This document shows positions 34,664 to 43,612 of a DNA stretch of 64,000 nucleotides, piece by piece. The notes under the pieces were generated by a model. The model was not told the DNA's origin, searched no databases, and was given only the letters and a program-made list of their open reading frames with translations. The stretch covers positions 45,305 through 109,304 of the forward strand of contig CAZVZX010000014.1 in assembly GCA_964631235.1 (NCBI GenBank), in the 5' to 3' direction. Position 1 is the first letter of the stretch, and the number at the start of each line of letters is the position of its first letter. The position numbers and the translations under genes are program-made. The DNA comes from JARKPK01 sp964631235. GTDB taxonomy: Bacteria > Planctomycetota > Planctomycetia > Pirellulales > Thermoguttaceae.

Positions 34664-34894
34664 ATGAAAGAATTGAATCGCATTACCCTCGACCCATCCG
34701 TGATGGGCGGGAAACCATGCATCCGCGGTTTGCGTGTCACGGTCGGGACGATCGTCGGTCTGCTTGCTGCGGGGCGCTCGCGTGACGAGATCCTCAATGC
34801 GTACCCATACCTGGAAAGCGAGGATATCGATCAGGCGCTTGCGTATGCGGCGTGGCGGGTTGAAGAACGCGAGGTTCCGCTGCCGGTCTCATGA
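34664..34894 (+). CDS. DUF433-family antitoxin
   Basis: The 76-residue protein has GAGAGG upstream of the ATG. The sequence RITLDPSVMGGKPCIRGLRV followed by LAAGRSRDEILNAYPYL is the DUF433 (VapB-like) signature, a winged-helix DNA-binding antitoxin. The stop overlaps the start of the next gene in ATGA, so the two are translationally coupled, as expected for a toxin-antitoxin pair. It should also autorepress the pair. Confidence 0.9.
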   Translation: MKELNRITLDPSVMGGKPCIRGLRVTVGTIVGLLAAGRSRDEILNAYPYLESEDIDQALAYAAWRVEEREVPLPVS

Positions 34895-35259
34895 GCATCA
34901 AAATCTTGATCGACATGAATTTGTCGCCCAATTGGGTCCCGCTGCTTCAAAACGCCGGTTGGCCGGCAATGCACTGGTCCACCGTTGGCGACCCGAAGGC
35001 CACAGACCGGACCATCATGGACTGGGCAGAGGCCAATGGATACATTGTGTTTACGCATGACTTGGAGTTCGGAACGATATTGGCATTGACCCACAAAACC
35101 GGTCCGAGTGTTTTTCAGGTGCGCGGACAAAACGTGCTGCCTGATCAGATGGGAAGCCTGGTAACCGCAGCGCTCAGCCAGCACGAATCGGACTTGCAAG
35201 CGGGGGCCTTGGTTGTCGTCGAAGAAACCAAGAATCGTGTGCGGATTCTGCCGATTTGA
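34891..35259 (+). CDS. DUF5615 PIN-like toxin
   Basis: The 122-residue protein contains the Asp-rich PIN-like elements LIDMNLSPNWVPLL near the N-terminus, then TDRTIMDWAEANGYIVFTHD. This is the DUF5615 (Mut7-C-like) family found with DUF433, presumed to be an RNase. It overlaps the antitoxin gene by four bases. The acidic residues expected for a PIN active site are present. Its target RNA is unknown. Confidence 0.88.
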   Translation: MSIKILIDMNLSPNWVPLLQNAGWPAMHWSTVGDPKATDRTIMDWAEANGYIVFTHDLEFGTILALTHKTGPSVFQVRGQNVLPDQMGSLVTAALSQHESDLQAGALVVVEETKNRVRILPI

Positions 35260-35862
35260 TTCGGCTCAACGGCAGTGATCCGATGCAGTTGGGGTTGCGG
35301 GCCTGCCGGGCATCGGTTTGATTTCGATCGCGCGATGGTGCGCGCTTGGCCTTCTCGTGGCGCATGGGCGCTGTACAGGCCGGTTGTGGTCTGGCAACCG
35401 GCGTCGCGTCCTTGTCCGGCTTTTCTGCTGGACAAATCGTCTGTCGTTTCTTATTCTGGCGTTGGTAGTTCCCTTGGCGGATCGGCAATGCCGTGGTCGT
35501 TTGGGCCGACCGGGCCGGCTGTTCGCTTCCGCCGCGACGAATGCAGCCCCGATTATCCCGCCTGGCTGAGCGGTTGCAAGATCGCAACGCGACCGGTGCC
35601 GCGTTGAATCGCGGCAGCTCGCGGTTCGGGCGGCCGAACCGTTTCTTTCGACGCGAGAAATGAAGCGGCACAGGTTCCCGCCTGCGAGCAGCGCATCTCG
35701 GTTGCGTCGGCTGAGCTGTTGCCATGGGACGCATTTGCGGGTAACGTGCGTCGTCCGCGGAGACTGTGTGGGCGGCGGTCGGCCGTTCGCGCGCGAGGGA
35801 CCGGTTGGCTTCGCTTTTGGTTCTCGGCAGTTCCATCTCCATCAAATACTTTCGCGAGCTTG
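35260..35862. other. Intergenic region, 0.6 kb
   Basis: I found no credible gene, repeat or promoter here. The open frames on both strands are Arg/Pro-rich shadows. Confidence 0.45.
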
Positions 35863-37746
35863 ATGATGAAACGATTGAACACTCTGGTCGCGATCGGTTT
35901 GACATTGCTGGCGTTTCAGTATGCCGGGGGCGAAGAGCCGCGGTTTCGCTCGCCCATCGCGGTGCGCGTTTCGCCGGACGGGTCGCGGCTGTTCGTGGTG
36001 GACCGAACGGCCGAACGCGTGGTGGTGATCGATGCGGCTTCTCAAAAGCCGACGGCCGAAATTGCCTTGCAAGGGCAGCCCTTGGCGGCGGCGTTGGCGG
36101 CGGACGGTTCTCGGCTGTTCGTTGCCGAGCGCACGGGCCATTGCGTTGCGGAGGTCGATCTGTCGGCCGGCCGGGTTGCGCGGCGGATGAACGTCGGTCC
36201 TTGGCCGTCGTCGCTGGCCTTTTCGGCGAAGCGGCAGGCCCTTTTCGTTTGCTGCCGCGGTGACCACAGCGTGGTGAAGGTGGACTTGGCCTCGGGCAAT
36301 GTTGCCGGGCGGATTGGGGTCACCCGCGACCCGTTTGCCATCGCGATTTCGCCCGACGAATCGAAACTGCTGGTGGCCAACTATATGCCGTCGGGGGCGG
36401 GCACCAACCCGAAGTTGGCTGCCGAAGTGGCGGTGCTCGATGCCGAGAAGCTGACGCTCAGCGGTACGATCGTGCTTCCGCCGGGAAGCACGGCCGTCAG
36501 CGGAGCGGCGATCAGCCCCGACGGCCGCTGGGGCTACGTGGTGCATGCCGTCAGCCGCTTTGCGCTGCCGATCACCCAGCTCGATCGCGGGTGGGTTCAC
36601 ACCTATGCGCTGACGATCATCGACCTGGGCGCGGCCAGCCGCCTGGCCACGGTGCTGCTCGATGACGTGACCGGCGGGGCGGCCGATCCCTGGGATGTGG
36701 CCGTCAGTCCCGATGGAGAAACGTTGGCGGTTTCGCACGCGGGCATTCACGCGGTTTCCGTTGTTCGGCTGGCGCAATTGCATCGGTTACTGGCCGGCGA
36801 CTTGCCGCCCGAGTTGGCCCAACTGAAGGACGGAACGGCGGAGAACATTTGGGTTCGCATCGCCCGCGACCCTTCGAAGCGCGAATTGCTGACCAATGAT
36901 CTGACGGCCCTGCACTTGGCCGAGGTGATCCATCGGGCGCCCAGCGGCGGGCTTGGGCCGCGGGGATTGGCGTTGGCCAGCGACGGCCGCCAAGCGTTCG
37001 TGTGCAACTATTTTTCCGGCAACATCGGCGTGATCGACTTGGTCGAGCACCGCGTGAAGGCGACGATTGCGGTGGGCGAGCAGCCTGCTTCGTCGCCCGC
37101 CCGGCGCGGCGAAATCTACTTCCACGACGCGAACCGGTGTTTCCAACATTGGCACAGTTGTTTCTCTTGCCATTTGGACGACGGTCGGATCGACGGCTTG
37201 ACTTGGGATTTCATGCGCGACGGCATCGGCAACGGCAAAGATGTGATCAGCTTGATCGGCATGATGGATACCGCGCCGCACAACCGCCGTGCCACCCGTC
37301 CGAATCCTCACGAGTGCATGAGGACCGGCGTGTTGGGCAGCCATTTCATCGTTCCGCAGCCGAGCGACGTAGAGGATTTGGTGGCCTATGCCGCCTCGCT
37401 CCGCCCCGAAAAGAACCCGCTGGCCGACCGAAACGCCGAGGCCGCGGCCCGCGGCAAGCAGATCTTCGAGGGCAAGGCGGCCTGCGCCGTCTGCCACGAA
37501 GGGCCGTGGCTGACCGACTGCAAGCAACACGATGTGGGCACGCGCGTGCCGCAAGATCCCGACGGTCGGTACGATACGCCGAGCTTGGTGGAGTGCTATC
37601 GCACGGCCCCGTACCTGCACGACGGGCGGGCGGCCACGCTTCGCGAGGTGTTCACGAAGTTCAATCCCGACGATCGGCACGGCCGGACTTCTCAGCTCAC
37701 GCCGGCCGAACTCGATGATTTGATCGCCTATTTGAATTCTTTGTAG
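35863..37746 (+). CDS. Exported YVTN beta-propeller / dihaem cytochrome fusion
   Basis: The protein has 627 residues from MMKRLNTLVAIG, with a signal peptide ending near AGG. Residues about 25-410 are a YVTN-type seven-bladed propeller with recurring VSPDGSRLFVV and ISPDGRWGYV strands. The C-terminal part is a dihaem cytochrome c peroxidase/MauG-like domain with two haem motifs, CFSCH (433-437) and CAVCH (541-545), and the downstream DTPSLVECYRTAPYLHDGRA segment typical of that family. The product is periplasmic. It may couple substrate binding by the propeller to electron transfer, but the reaction is unknown. Confidence 0.87.
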   Translation: MMKRLNTLVAIGLTLLAFQYAGGEEPRFRSPIAVRVSPDGSRLFVVDRTAERVVVIDAASQKPTAEIALQGQPLAAALAADGSRLFVAERTGHCVAEVDLSAGRVARRMNVGPWPSSLAFSAKRQALFVCCRGDHSVVKVDLASGNVAGRIGVTRDPFAIAISPDESKLLVANYMPSGAGTNPKLAAEVAVLDAEKLTLSGTIVLPPGSTAVSGAAISPDGRWGYVVHAVSRFALPITQLDRGWVHTYALTIIDLGAASRLATVLLDDVTGGAADPWDVAVSPDGETLAVSHAGIHAVSVVRLAQLHRLLAGDLPPELAQLKDGTAENIWVRIARDPSKRELLTNDLTALHLAEVIHRAPSGGLGPRGLALASDGRQAFVCNYFSGNIGVIDLVEHRVKATIAVGEQPASSPARRGEIYFHDANRCFQHWHSCFSCHLDDGRIDGLTWDFMRDGIGNGKDVISLIGMMDTAPHNRRATRPNPHECMRTGVLGSHFIVPQPSDVEDLVAYAASLRPEKNPLADRNAEAAARGKQIFEGKAACAVCHEGPWLTDCKQHDVGTRVPQDPDGRYDTPSLVECYRTAPYLHDGRAATLREVFTKFNPDDRHGRTSQLTPAELDDLIAYLNSL

Positions 37747-37790
37747 TTCGATCGATTCGCGACAGGGTTGCCCCGGCAACAGTCTGCGGA

Positions 37791-37892
37791 ACTTAGTCGT
37801 TTCACGCAATTGCGGAAGCGGCCGCCGACGCAGCGAAGCAGCTCTCTTGCGCGCAGTCTCCGCTTGAACCGCGTTCCGTTTTTCGTGGTTCT
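37791..37892 (-). repeat. Dispersed ~100-bp repeat, copy D
   Basis: On the minus strand: GAACCACGAAAAACGGAACG, CGGTTCAAGCGGAG, GCGCAAGAGAGCTGCTTCGC, then GGCGGCCGCTTCCGCAATTG and CGTGAAACGACTA. The terminal ATTGCGT of the hairpin is intact. Confidence 0.75.
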
Positions 37893-38108
37893 TTTTGGCT
37901 TGATCGATTCGGGGTGAACCTGCCCGGGCGATAAGCCGCGAAGAGGCCCCGGGCGGATTCGAGCTTCGGGCGTTGCCGTCGGCGAGTCGTTTCGCTTTTC
38001 GCCAATCGGTTCTTCTTTGGAAAGCGGTCGATCTCGCGCACCGTGGATTGCCGGCAACAGTCCGCTGGTGCGCCGGTGCGATGGATATTGAGTCTCAATT
38101 TGGCGGGC

Positions 38109-38137
38109 TTTACCCCATGAGGCCGCACCTCTATAAC
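38109..38137 (+). promoter_or_regulatory. Promoter for the CDF transporter gene
   Basis: TTTACC (38109-38114, 4 of 6), a 17-bp spacer and TATAAC (38132-38137, 5 of 6) lie about 75 bases before the ATG at 38214. Confidence 0.45.
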
Positions 38138-38213
38138 TATCGCAGCGTCCCGAAGCTGCCGCGGCTGTGCGGACCAGCCGGCGGCGCGGAATGGTCTTTC
38201 GGAAGTCTGCTTG

Positions 38214-39638
38214 ATGTCGGCCGATCACCCTGAATTCGATTTGCATGGTCACCGCGAGAAACGCTGGGTGGCCCTTTCCTCGCTGTTGGCCGCGGTTGTG
38301 CTGACGGCGACGAAGATCGTCGTCGGGCTATGGACGAACAGCTTGGGTATTCTCTCCGAGGCGGCCCACTCGGCCCTCGATCTTGCCGCTGCCGCCATCA
38401 CCGTTTGGACGGTGCGCACTTCGGGACAACCGGCCGATGCCGAGCATCATTACGGTCACGGCAAGTTCGAGAATCTGTCGGCCCTGGTGCAAACCGTTCT
38501 GCTGTGGATTGTATGCGGCTGGATCATCTTCGAGGGATGCCGCCGCTTGTTCGGCGTCGAGGATTCGCATGTCGATGCGAACGTGTGGGCCTTTGGTGTG
38601 ATCGTTCTTTCGATCGTCGTTGATCTCTCGCGGAGCCGGGCCTTGGCCCATGCGGCGAAAAAGTATCGCAGCCAAGCGCTCGAGGCCGATGCGCTGCATT
38701 TTTCGACGGATGTCTGGTCGTCGTTGGTGGTCTTGCTAGGGCTGTTTTGCGCGGCTGCCGGACAGCGATTCGGCATTGGCTGGCTTCATCGCGCCGATGC
38801 AGCGGCCGCCTTGGCCGTGGCGGGCATCGTGATCGTCGTCAGCCTGCGTTTGGGCAAGCGGGCCGTGGACGAATTGGTCGATGCGGTGCCCGCCGAACTC
38901 CGCGATCGGGTCGAGCGGGCGACGGCGGCCGTGGCCGGGGTGCTGGCCGTCTCGCGCGTCCGTCTGCGGCGAAGCGGGCCGGCGCATTTCGTCGATTTGA
39001 CGGTGAAGGTCGAACGGACGGCAACACTCGAACGGGCGCACGCGCTGACCGACGCCATCGAACAGGCCGTCGAGCAGGCGCTGCCCGGCGCCGACGTTGT
39101 CGTTCACATCGAGCCGCAGGCCGACTCGGGCGAGGATTTGGCCGCAACGATTCAATGGTTGGCGGACCGCATGGGGCTGAAAGCGCACTCGGTGCATGTG
39201 TACCAACAGCGCAGCGGCCGGGCGGTTGAATTGCATTTGGAGGTGGACCGCCGGCTAACGCTCGACGAAGCCCACCTGCAATCGAGCCGGTTCGAGGCGG
39301 CCCTGCGCGAGGCGTCTCCCGATGTTCGGCGGATCGTCACGCATATCGAGCCTTCGCCGCACTCCGAACCGCAACCGGCGCAGCGGGCCGACGAGCCCGC
39401 TGTCCGCGAGGCGATCGAACGATTCGTGGCAGGCGAAGACGACTCGGTTTCCGCCCATGCCGTTTCGCTCAATACGATCGACGGGCGACTCGGCGTTTCG
39501 CTTCACCTGCGGCTTGACGCCGAGCTCTCGATCACCGCGGCACACGAGCTGAGCGAGCGGCTGGAGCGACATCTTCGCGAGAACGTGCCGCAATTGGATC
39601 GGGTGGTGATTCACGTCGAACCCAATCGGGGCGATTGA
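38214..39638 (+). CDS. Cation diffusion facilitator with three C-terminal dimerisation-like domains
   Basis: The protein has 474 residues, well above the usual ~300. The N-terminal six-helix CDF core (about 17-215) carries both metal motifs: HSALD (52-56) and HFSTD (162-166). After it come three units of about 75 residues (225-301, 305-380, 395-470). Each resembles the cytoplasmic ZT-dimer domain and each ends HIEP or HVEP (298-301, 377-380, 467-470). The family exports Zn2+, Mn2+ or Fe2+ against protons; HxxxD/HxxxD is typical of ZitB/FieF-type exporters. The repeated regulatory domain is the odd feature. It starts at the ATG at 38214, with GGAAG upstream. Confidence 0.92.
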   Translation: MSADHPEFDLHGHREKRWVALSSLLAAVVLTATKIVVGLWTNSLGILSEAAHSALDLAAAAITVWTVRTSGQPADAEHHYGHGKFENLSALVQTVLLWIVCGWIIFEGCRRLFGVEDSHVDANVWAFGVIVLSIVVDLSRSRALAHAAKKYRSQALEADALHFSTDVWSSLVVLLGLFCAAAGQRFGIGWLHRADAAAALAVAGIVIVVSLRLGKRAVDELVDAVPAELRDRVERATAAVAGVLAVSRVRLRRSGPAHFVDLTVKVERTATLERAHALTDAIEQAVEQALPGADVVVHIEPQADSGEDLAATIQWLADRMGLKAHSVHVYQQRSGRAVELHLEVDRRLTLDEAHLQSSRFEAALREASPDVRRIVTHIEPSPHSEPQPAQRADEPAVREAIERFVAGEDDSVSAHAVSLNTIDGRLGVSLHLRLDAELSITAAHELSERLERHLRENVPQLDRVVIHVEPNRGD

Positions 39639-39640
39639 GT

Positions 39641-39666
39641 GCCGGCAGCCGCGGTCATCTGCCGGC
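39641..39666. terminator. Hairpin between convergent genes
   Basis: GCCGGCAG (39641-39648) and CTGCCGGC (39659-39666) form a perfect 8-bp stem with a 10-base loop, right after the CDF stop and before the convergent DUF6807 gene. It lacks a clear T-run. Confidence 0.4.
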
Positions 39667-39722
39667 TCGTTGGACTTGATTGGCGGACCCGGCTGCGAAG
39701 CGACGGAACGAAGGCAAGTGCG

Positions 39723-41000
39723 TTACGGCGCGATCGCGCGGACTTTGGCCGCCGCCTCGTAGTCGGCATAGGCTGCGGCCAAGTCTTCCGGTTCCACCGC
39801 CGAGCGATGAATCCAAACCCGATACGACAATCGGATCGGCTCGCCCGGCGGGAACGTCTTCGACTTCACTCCCGGCCAGCCGACGCAAAGCGGGCCGTAG
39901 TAGCGGGTCAACCAAGTCGGCGGGAAGTCGGGATGGTGCGGCGGCACGAAGACAGCCGCTCCGCTCCGCTGGCTGGCGCCCTCGAACTTCGAGGTGAAGT
40001 CGGCCCAAGCCAAGGGGGTGTCGGGCAGGTCTTCGGTGGTTTTCCCTTGGGGCACGGTAATCAGCGTTTCGCTCCGCGGGCCCGGCTTGAACCGCATCGT
40101 GAATCCGCCGTAGCTTTTTCCCTCGGCGCCCCAAAGCTCGATCGGGCGATCTTCGGGAATGAACGTCAGATCGAAATCGACGCACCGGCTTGTTTCGGTT
40201 GCGCGCCATGCACGGATCCACACCCGTTCGCGCATCACGCGCTTCGGGCCGACATACCAACCGTTCTCGACGGCCAGCACGGCCGCCAACGGACCCGAAC
40301 GGCGGACCAGCCAGCGCTCGAAACGTTGGGCGATCGTCGCGCCGGCCCAAAGATCGTGCTGTTGACCATCGATTTTCACATGCGGCCAGGTCCAGAAGAT
40401 GCCGTGATGGTGATAATGATCTTTGGGGAAGTCGTCGGTCAGGATTTCGCCGCTGAGTCCCCAGACGGGATGAACGTAGCAGGCCCGGCTGCGGCGGTGC
40501 TCGGTGAGCGGAACCTTCTCGTTGGTGATCGTGCCGAAATTGTAGGCCAACACCGGCTTGCCCGACTCCTCGATGCGCAGCGTAACGCCCTCCGATTCGT
40601 GGAAGCGGAAGGGCGACTGCGGGGCCTGTTCGAGAGCGATAAGCGAGTAGCTTCGCGCCGGTTGATTCGCCGCGGCTTGCGGCGGGCTCGGCGGAGCGGC
40701 CAGCATCAGATCCTGTTGCTGCTCGCTGGGCAGGCCGTCGGGCAAAATCGCCGGCACAACCTGCAACGGCTCGACACCGGCCGACCCTTGGTCGGCCCAC
40801 CGCACTCCCTGCTCAGGCAGTCGGATGTTTTTCGGCAAGGGACAGGTGGCGACGATCGGGCGCGCATGGGCGGGCACTTCGATCGACAGCGACTCGATCT
40901 TGGCGCCATCAGCGGCACGCGCCGAATTGACCCAGGCCGCCGTCACGACGCATCCTATGACGCCGCTCAACCAGAGTGCGCGCGCTGCCGATCGGCCCAA
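39723..41000 (-). CDS. Exported DUF6807 (PmoA-like) protein
   Basis: The frame ends at 39723. The TTG near 41000 starts a good signal peptide (LGRSAARALWLSGVIGCVV, cleavage near NSARA) and is my preferred start, though it lacks a strong ribosome site. The frame stays open to ATGs at 41162 and 41189, but that extension is made mostly of dispersed repeat copy F, so I treat it as non-coding. The core has the DUF6807 signature SGEILTDDFPKDHYHHHGIFW and GPLCVGWPGVKSKTFPPGE. This family is common among secreted planctomycete and Bacteroidetes proteins. Despite the PmoA-like name, no methane oxidation is implied. Function unknown. Confidence 0.82.
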   Translation of the reverse strand: MGRSAARALWLSGVIGCVVTAAWVNSARAADGAKIESLSIEVPAHARPIVATCPLPKNIRLPEQGVRWADQGSAGVEPLQVVPAILPDGLPSEQQQDLMLAAPPSPPQAAANQPARSYSLIALEQAPQSPFRFHESEGVTLRIEESGKPVLAYNFGTITNEKVPLTEHRRSRACYVHPVWGLSGEILTDDFPKDHYHHHGIFWTWPHVKIDGQQHDLWAGATIAQRFERWLVRRSGPLAAVLAVENGWYVGPKRVMRERVWIRAWRATETSRCVDFDLTFIPEDRPIELWGAEGKSYGGFTMRFKPGPRSETLITVPQGKTTEDLPDTPLAWADFTSKFEGASQRSGAAVFVPPHHPDFPPTWLTRYYGPLCVGWPGVKSKTFPPGEPIRLSYRVWIHRSAVEPEDLAAAYADYEAAAKVRAIAP

Positions 41001-41040
41001 CGCGACGCCCGCACGGCCGAACCGCTGCCCTCGATTGTTC

Positions 41041-41142
41041 CCAAAATAGTTCCACCCAATCGCAGAGTCAGCCGCCGGCGAAGCGAAGAGGCCAATGGCG
41101 TGCCGTCTCCGGCTGGACCGATTTTCATTCTTGCCGGTTTTA
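41041..41142 (-). repeat. Dispersed ~100-bp repeat, copy F
   Basis: On the minus strand: GTAAAACCGGCAAGAATGAA, CGCCATTGGCCTCTTCGCTT, CGCCGGCGGCTGACTCTGCG, then ATTGGGTGGAACTATTTTGG. The head is more divergent than in other copies. Confidence 0.65.
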
Positions 41143-41411
41143 CGGAGAGATTGAAACAACATGCCCACAGGAACAATCCTCGTTTTCATGCGGTCTTGCA
41201 AAGTCTCAGTGTCATAGGCCGATCCGCCGGCTCAACGGCGGCAAACGCGATCACTCAGCCTACGTTCGCTCGCGGTGATCGTCAAGCGCGTGCCGTTTGG
41301 CGTATCGTGCATCGCATGGTGTCGGCAAGGTCGCCTTGTTCGAGAAATGAAGTTTTTGCGGCTCGCGCGATTGCATTACGTTTATGAGGGACAATAATAG
41401 TCATCAGTAGT

Positions 41412-41448
41412 TGCGCGGCAGACGGCTGTGGTTTTGCCGTCCGCCGCG
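41412..41448 (+). promoter_or_regulatory. Strong leader hairpin of the ACT-domain gene
   Basis: GCGCGGC-A-GACGGC (41412-41425) pairs with GCCGTC-C-GCCGCGC (41435-41448): 13 base pairs, one A/C mismatch, and a nine-base loop TGTGGTTTT. It ends about 60 bases before the start codon and is not followed by a U-run. Confidence 0.45.
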
Positions 41449-41506
41449 CGTTGCTCGCGGAAGGCTGAAGTGGTCGGTTGGGAAAAGCGGCGGCGGGAGC
41501 AACGGC

Positions 41507-41998
41507 ATGAGCATGCACGGAATGACCGGCAACGAGCCAGGTACGCTGCGCGGCCGCAACTATCCCTCGCTGCGGCAGTTCACCGTATTTATGGAGAACC
41601 GCGTGGGCCAATTGCTCGAAGTGATTCGTCGCTTCGAGGGCACGCTGGTGCGGATCGTCGCCGTTTCGATCAATGATTCGGCGGAGTGCGCCTTTGTGCG
41701 TTTCCTCTTGAGCCATCCGGAGCAGGGCCGCGAGATATTGGAACGGGCGGGATTGGCCTTGATCGAAAGCGATCTGATCGGCGTCGAATTGCCCGACACG
41801 CCGCAGCCGCTGTTGGCCGTATGCACCGCCCTATTGCAGGCCGAGGTCAACATCTTGCATGCGTATCCGCTGTTTATTCAGCCGCGGGGGCGTGCCGCAG
41901 TGGCCTTGATGGTGGACAACACCGACCTGGGCCTAGAGACGCTGGCCCGAAAGGGTTTCAGCTTGTTGACGGAAAACGATTTGAGCAGCGACGGCTGA
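41507..41998 (+). CDS. ACT-domain regulatory protein
   Basis: The protein has 163 residues from the ATG at 41507, with GGGAG eight bases upstream. There are two ACT-like units: FTVFMENRVGQLLEVIRRFE (from about residue 25) with VRIVAVSINDSAECAFVRFL, and a second from about residue 95 (LLAVCTALLQAEVNILHAYP). It has no catalytic domain. ACT pairs bind amino acids and regulate biosynthetic enzymes; the first unit resembles that of acetolactate synthase small subunits. It is not beside such an enzyme, so its partner is unknown. Confidence 0.85.
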   Translation: MSMHGMTGNEPGTLRGRNYPSLRQFTVFMENRVGQLLEVIRRFEGTLVRIVAVSINDSAECAFVRFLLSHPEQGREILERAGLALIESDLIGVELPDTPQPLLAVCTALLQAEVNILHAYPLFIQPRGRAAVALMVDNTDLGLETLARKGFSLLTENDLSSDG

Positions 41999-42139
41999 CC
42001 GCGCGGTGTTGCTCCGGCATAACGCATCGGTCGGCGGACGAATCGCAGCGGAAGAACGCCGCGATTTTGATGGGCGAACTGGATTCGGCGAACCGTATCG
42101 TTCGATTTGCGGAACTGACGACACGAGAGGGATGTATCC

Positions 42140-42544
42140 ATGAAGAAGCTCGCTGTGGTGTTGACGCTTGTCGGAGTGTGTGCGTCGTTGGCGGCCGTGG
42201 GCGCAGCCGTGCGACAACGGCTCGAAAATCCGGCGTTGGGGATGATCCGGCACGTGGTCCTTTTCAAGTTCAAGGATGGGACCAGCGAGGCCGACGTGAA
42301 GAAGATCACCGACGCTTTCGCCCAGCTGCCCGAAAAGATTGCGGAAATCGCCGATTTCGAATGGGGAACCGACAACAGCCCCGAGGGGTTGGCCCAAGGG
42401 TTTACGCACTGTTTTCTGGTGACGTTCAAAGACGCGAAAGCGCGCGACGCATACCTTCCGCATCCTGCGCACAAAGCCTTCGTCGATATTCTCAAGCCGC
42501 ATCTCGACAAGGTGCTGGTGGTTGACTACGTTGCGGCCCGGTAA
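42140..42544 (+). CDS. Exported Dabb (stress-responsive A/B barrel) protein
   Basis: The protein has 134 residues with GAGAGGG upstream. A short signal peptide or anchor (MKKLAVVLTLVGVCASLAAV) precedes a Dabb domain: IRHVVLFKFKDGTSEADVKK, FEWGTDN, and HPAHKAFVDILKPHLDKVLV. Dabb proteins are small dimeric barrels of mostly unknown role. Secreted forms are common in planctomycetes. It follows the ACT gene by 141 bases in the same direction. Confidence 0.9.
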   Translation: MKKLAVVLTLVGVCASLAAVGAAVRQRLENPALGMIRHVVLFKFKDGTSEADVKKITDAFAQLPEKIAEIADFEWGTDNSPEGLAQGFTHCFLVTFKDAKARDAYLPHPAHKAFVDILKPHLDKVLVVDYVAAR

Positions 42545-42545
42545 G

Positions 42546-42612
42546 CGCGGGACGCGGTGAGCGGGACGCGGTGAGCGGGACCGTGCCGGGCCGTGCCGGG
42601 CCGTGGGGCGGG
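42546..42612. repeat. Short GC-rich tandem repeats
   Basis: The unit GCGGTGAGCGGGAC is repeated, followed by three GTGCCGGGCC-like units, just after the Dabb stop. It is probably a local slippage product and may act as a hairpin between convergent genes. Confidence 0.6.
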
Positions 42613-42643
42613 CATCTTTGGCGCGGTGTCGGTTGCGGGGCGA

Positions 42644-43357
42644 TCAGGCCGATCGGCTGACCTCGGGCGAGAGACTGCCCGCGGTCGGCTGAGATGAAGG
42701 GCCCCGTTCGGCGTCGGCCGACTTGCGGTATTCGGCGCGAAAGACCGCTTCGTTGTGCTGCCGCATGCGCCGTTCGAAGTGCGTTCGGTAGTCGAGGTCG
42801 TGATCGGCCGGCGATTCAGCGACGGGAAAGGGCCCGAGGAGTGTCGTGCGCTGGGCAATCAGTTCGCACGTCGATTGGAAGTACTCTTCCACATCCGTCC
42901 AAAAATGCAGTGTGCCGCCGGGCGAAAGGACGCGCTCGACATCGGCGAGAAAGGCCTCGTTCATCACGCGGCGCTTGCGATGCCGCTTTTTCCACCAGGG
43001 ATCGGGAAAATAGACGTGGACGGCCCGAACCGTTCGATCGGCCAACCATTGGGCGAAGAACACAAGGGCGTTGCCGTCGATCACTGCCGCGTTCGATAGC
43101 CCCCGCTTGGCCAATTGAGCGGCGGTGTAGCGCGCGTATTTATGGGCCAACTCGATGCCGAGGAAGAGGATGTCGGGATGGGCCGCAGCGGCATTGCGGA
43201 GGAAAAGGCCTTTGCCGGATCCGACCTCGACCTCCAGCGGCCCGTGCCGGCCGAACACCGCCGCGGGATCGAAGGGACGGGCGAGTTGTTCGAGCGTCAG
43301 CAGATGCCGGCTGAGATCAAGGTTGGGATCGATCTTCGGCACCGATCTTCGGCCCAT
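42644..43357 (-). CDS. trmB: tRNA (guanine-N7-)-methyltransferase
   Basis: The protein has 237 residues from MGRRSVPKID at 43357. TrmB signatures are clear: the SAM loop LEVEVGSGKGLFL, GIELAHKYARY, and the catalytic/tRNA-binding VHVYFPDPWWKKRHRKRR, then TDVEEYF. It makes m7G46 in tRNA variable loops. The C-terminal tail of about 35 residues (Ser/Pro-rich after AEYRKS) is longer than usual. A 14-residue in-frame N-terminal extension is less likely. Confidence 0.94.
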   Translation of the reverse strand: MGRRSVPKIDPNLDLSRHLLTLEQLARPFDPAAVFGRHGPLEVEVGSGKGLFLRNAAAAHPDILFLGIELAHKYARYTAAQLAKRGLSNAAVIDGNALVFFAQWLADRTVRAVHVYFPDPWWKKRHRKRRVMNEAFLADVERVLSPGGTLHFWTDVEEYFQSTCELIAQRTTLLGPFPVAESPADHDLDYRTHFERRMRQHNEAVFRAEYRKSADAERGPSSQPTAGSLSPEVSRSA

Positions 43358-43612
43358 TGTTGGTTTCCTCGGGGGCGGCCGTCCGCGTCGTTCCGCCACA
43401 CGATCGCGAGACGATCGCCGGGCAGCCAGTTGCCGGCAGACGGCATGCCGCCGGCGAACGTTGTCCTAGGTTGCATCGGAGGCGGCACGCAGGCGGTTTC
43501 GCCCAGGCGTCAAAGGGATCGTGCCGCGCGAGTCGGGCTACACCGATGGCGGCTTGCCCAGAGGAGGCGACGCCATATCACCAGCGGCGGCCGATTGCCT
43601 TGCCGCACGACT

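Larger units (their letters stand above)
37747..38213. other. Intergenic region with repeat copy D and promoter
   Basis: It contains copy D of the dispersed repeat (37791-37892) directly after the cytochrome gene, and a promoter for the CDF gene (38109-38137). Nothing else noted. Confidence 0.5.
41001..41506. other. Divergent intergenic region with repeat copy F
   Basis: It contains copy F of the dispersed repeat (41041-41142) and a strong hairpin in the ACT-gene leader (41412-41448). No separate gene. Confidence 0.5.

Noticed and set aside
34664..35259. The toxin-antitoxin pair as a novel defence system
   Set aside because: DUF433/DUF5615 pairs are a well-known type II arrangement, and there are no associated defence genes.
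35174..35905. A 243-residue minus-strand frame across the toxin gene and following spacer
   Set aside because: It is the antisense of a well-supported toxin gene and has shadow-like composition.
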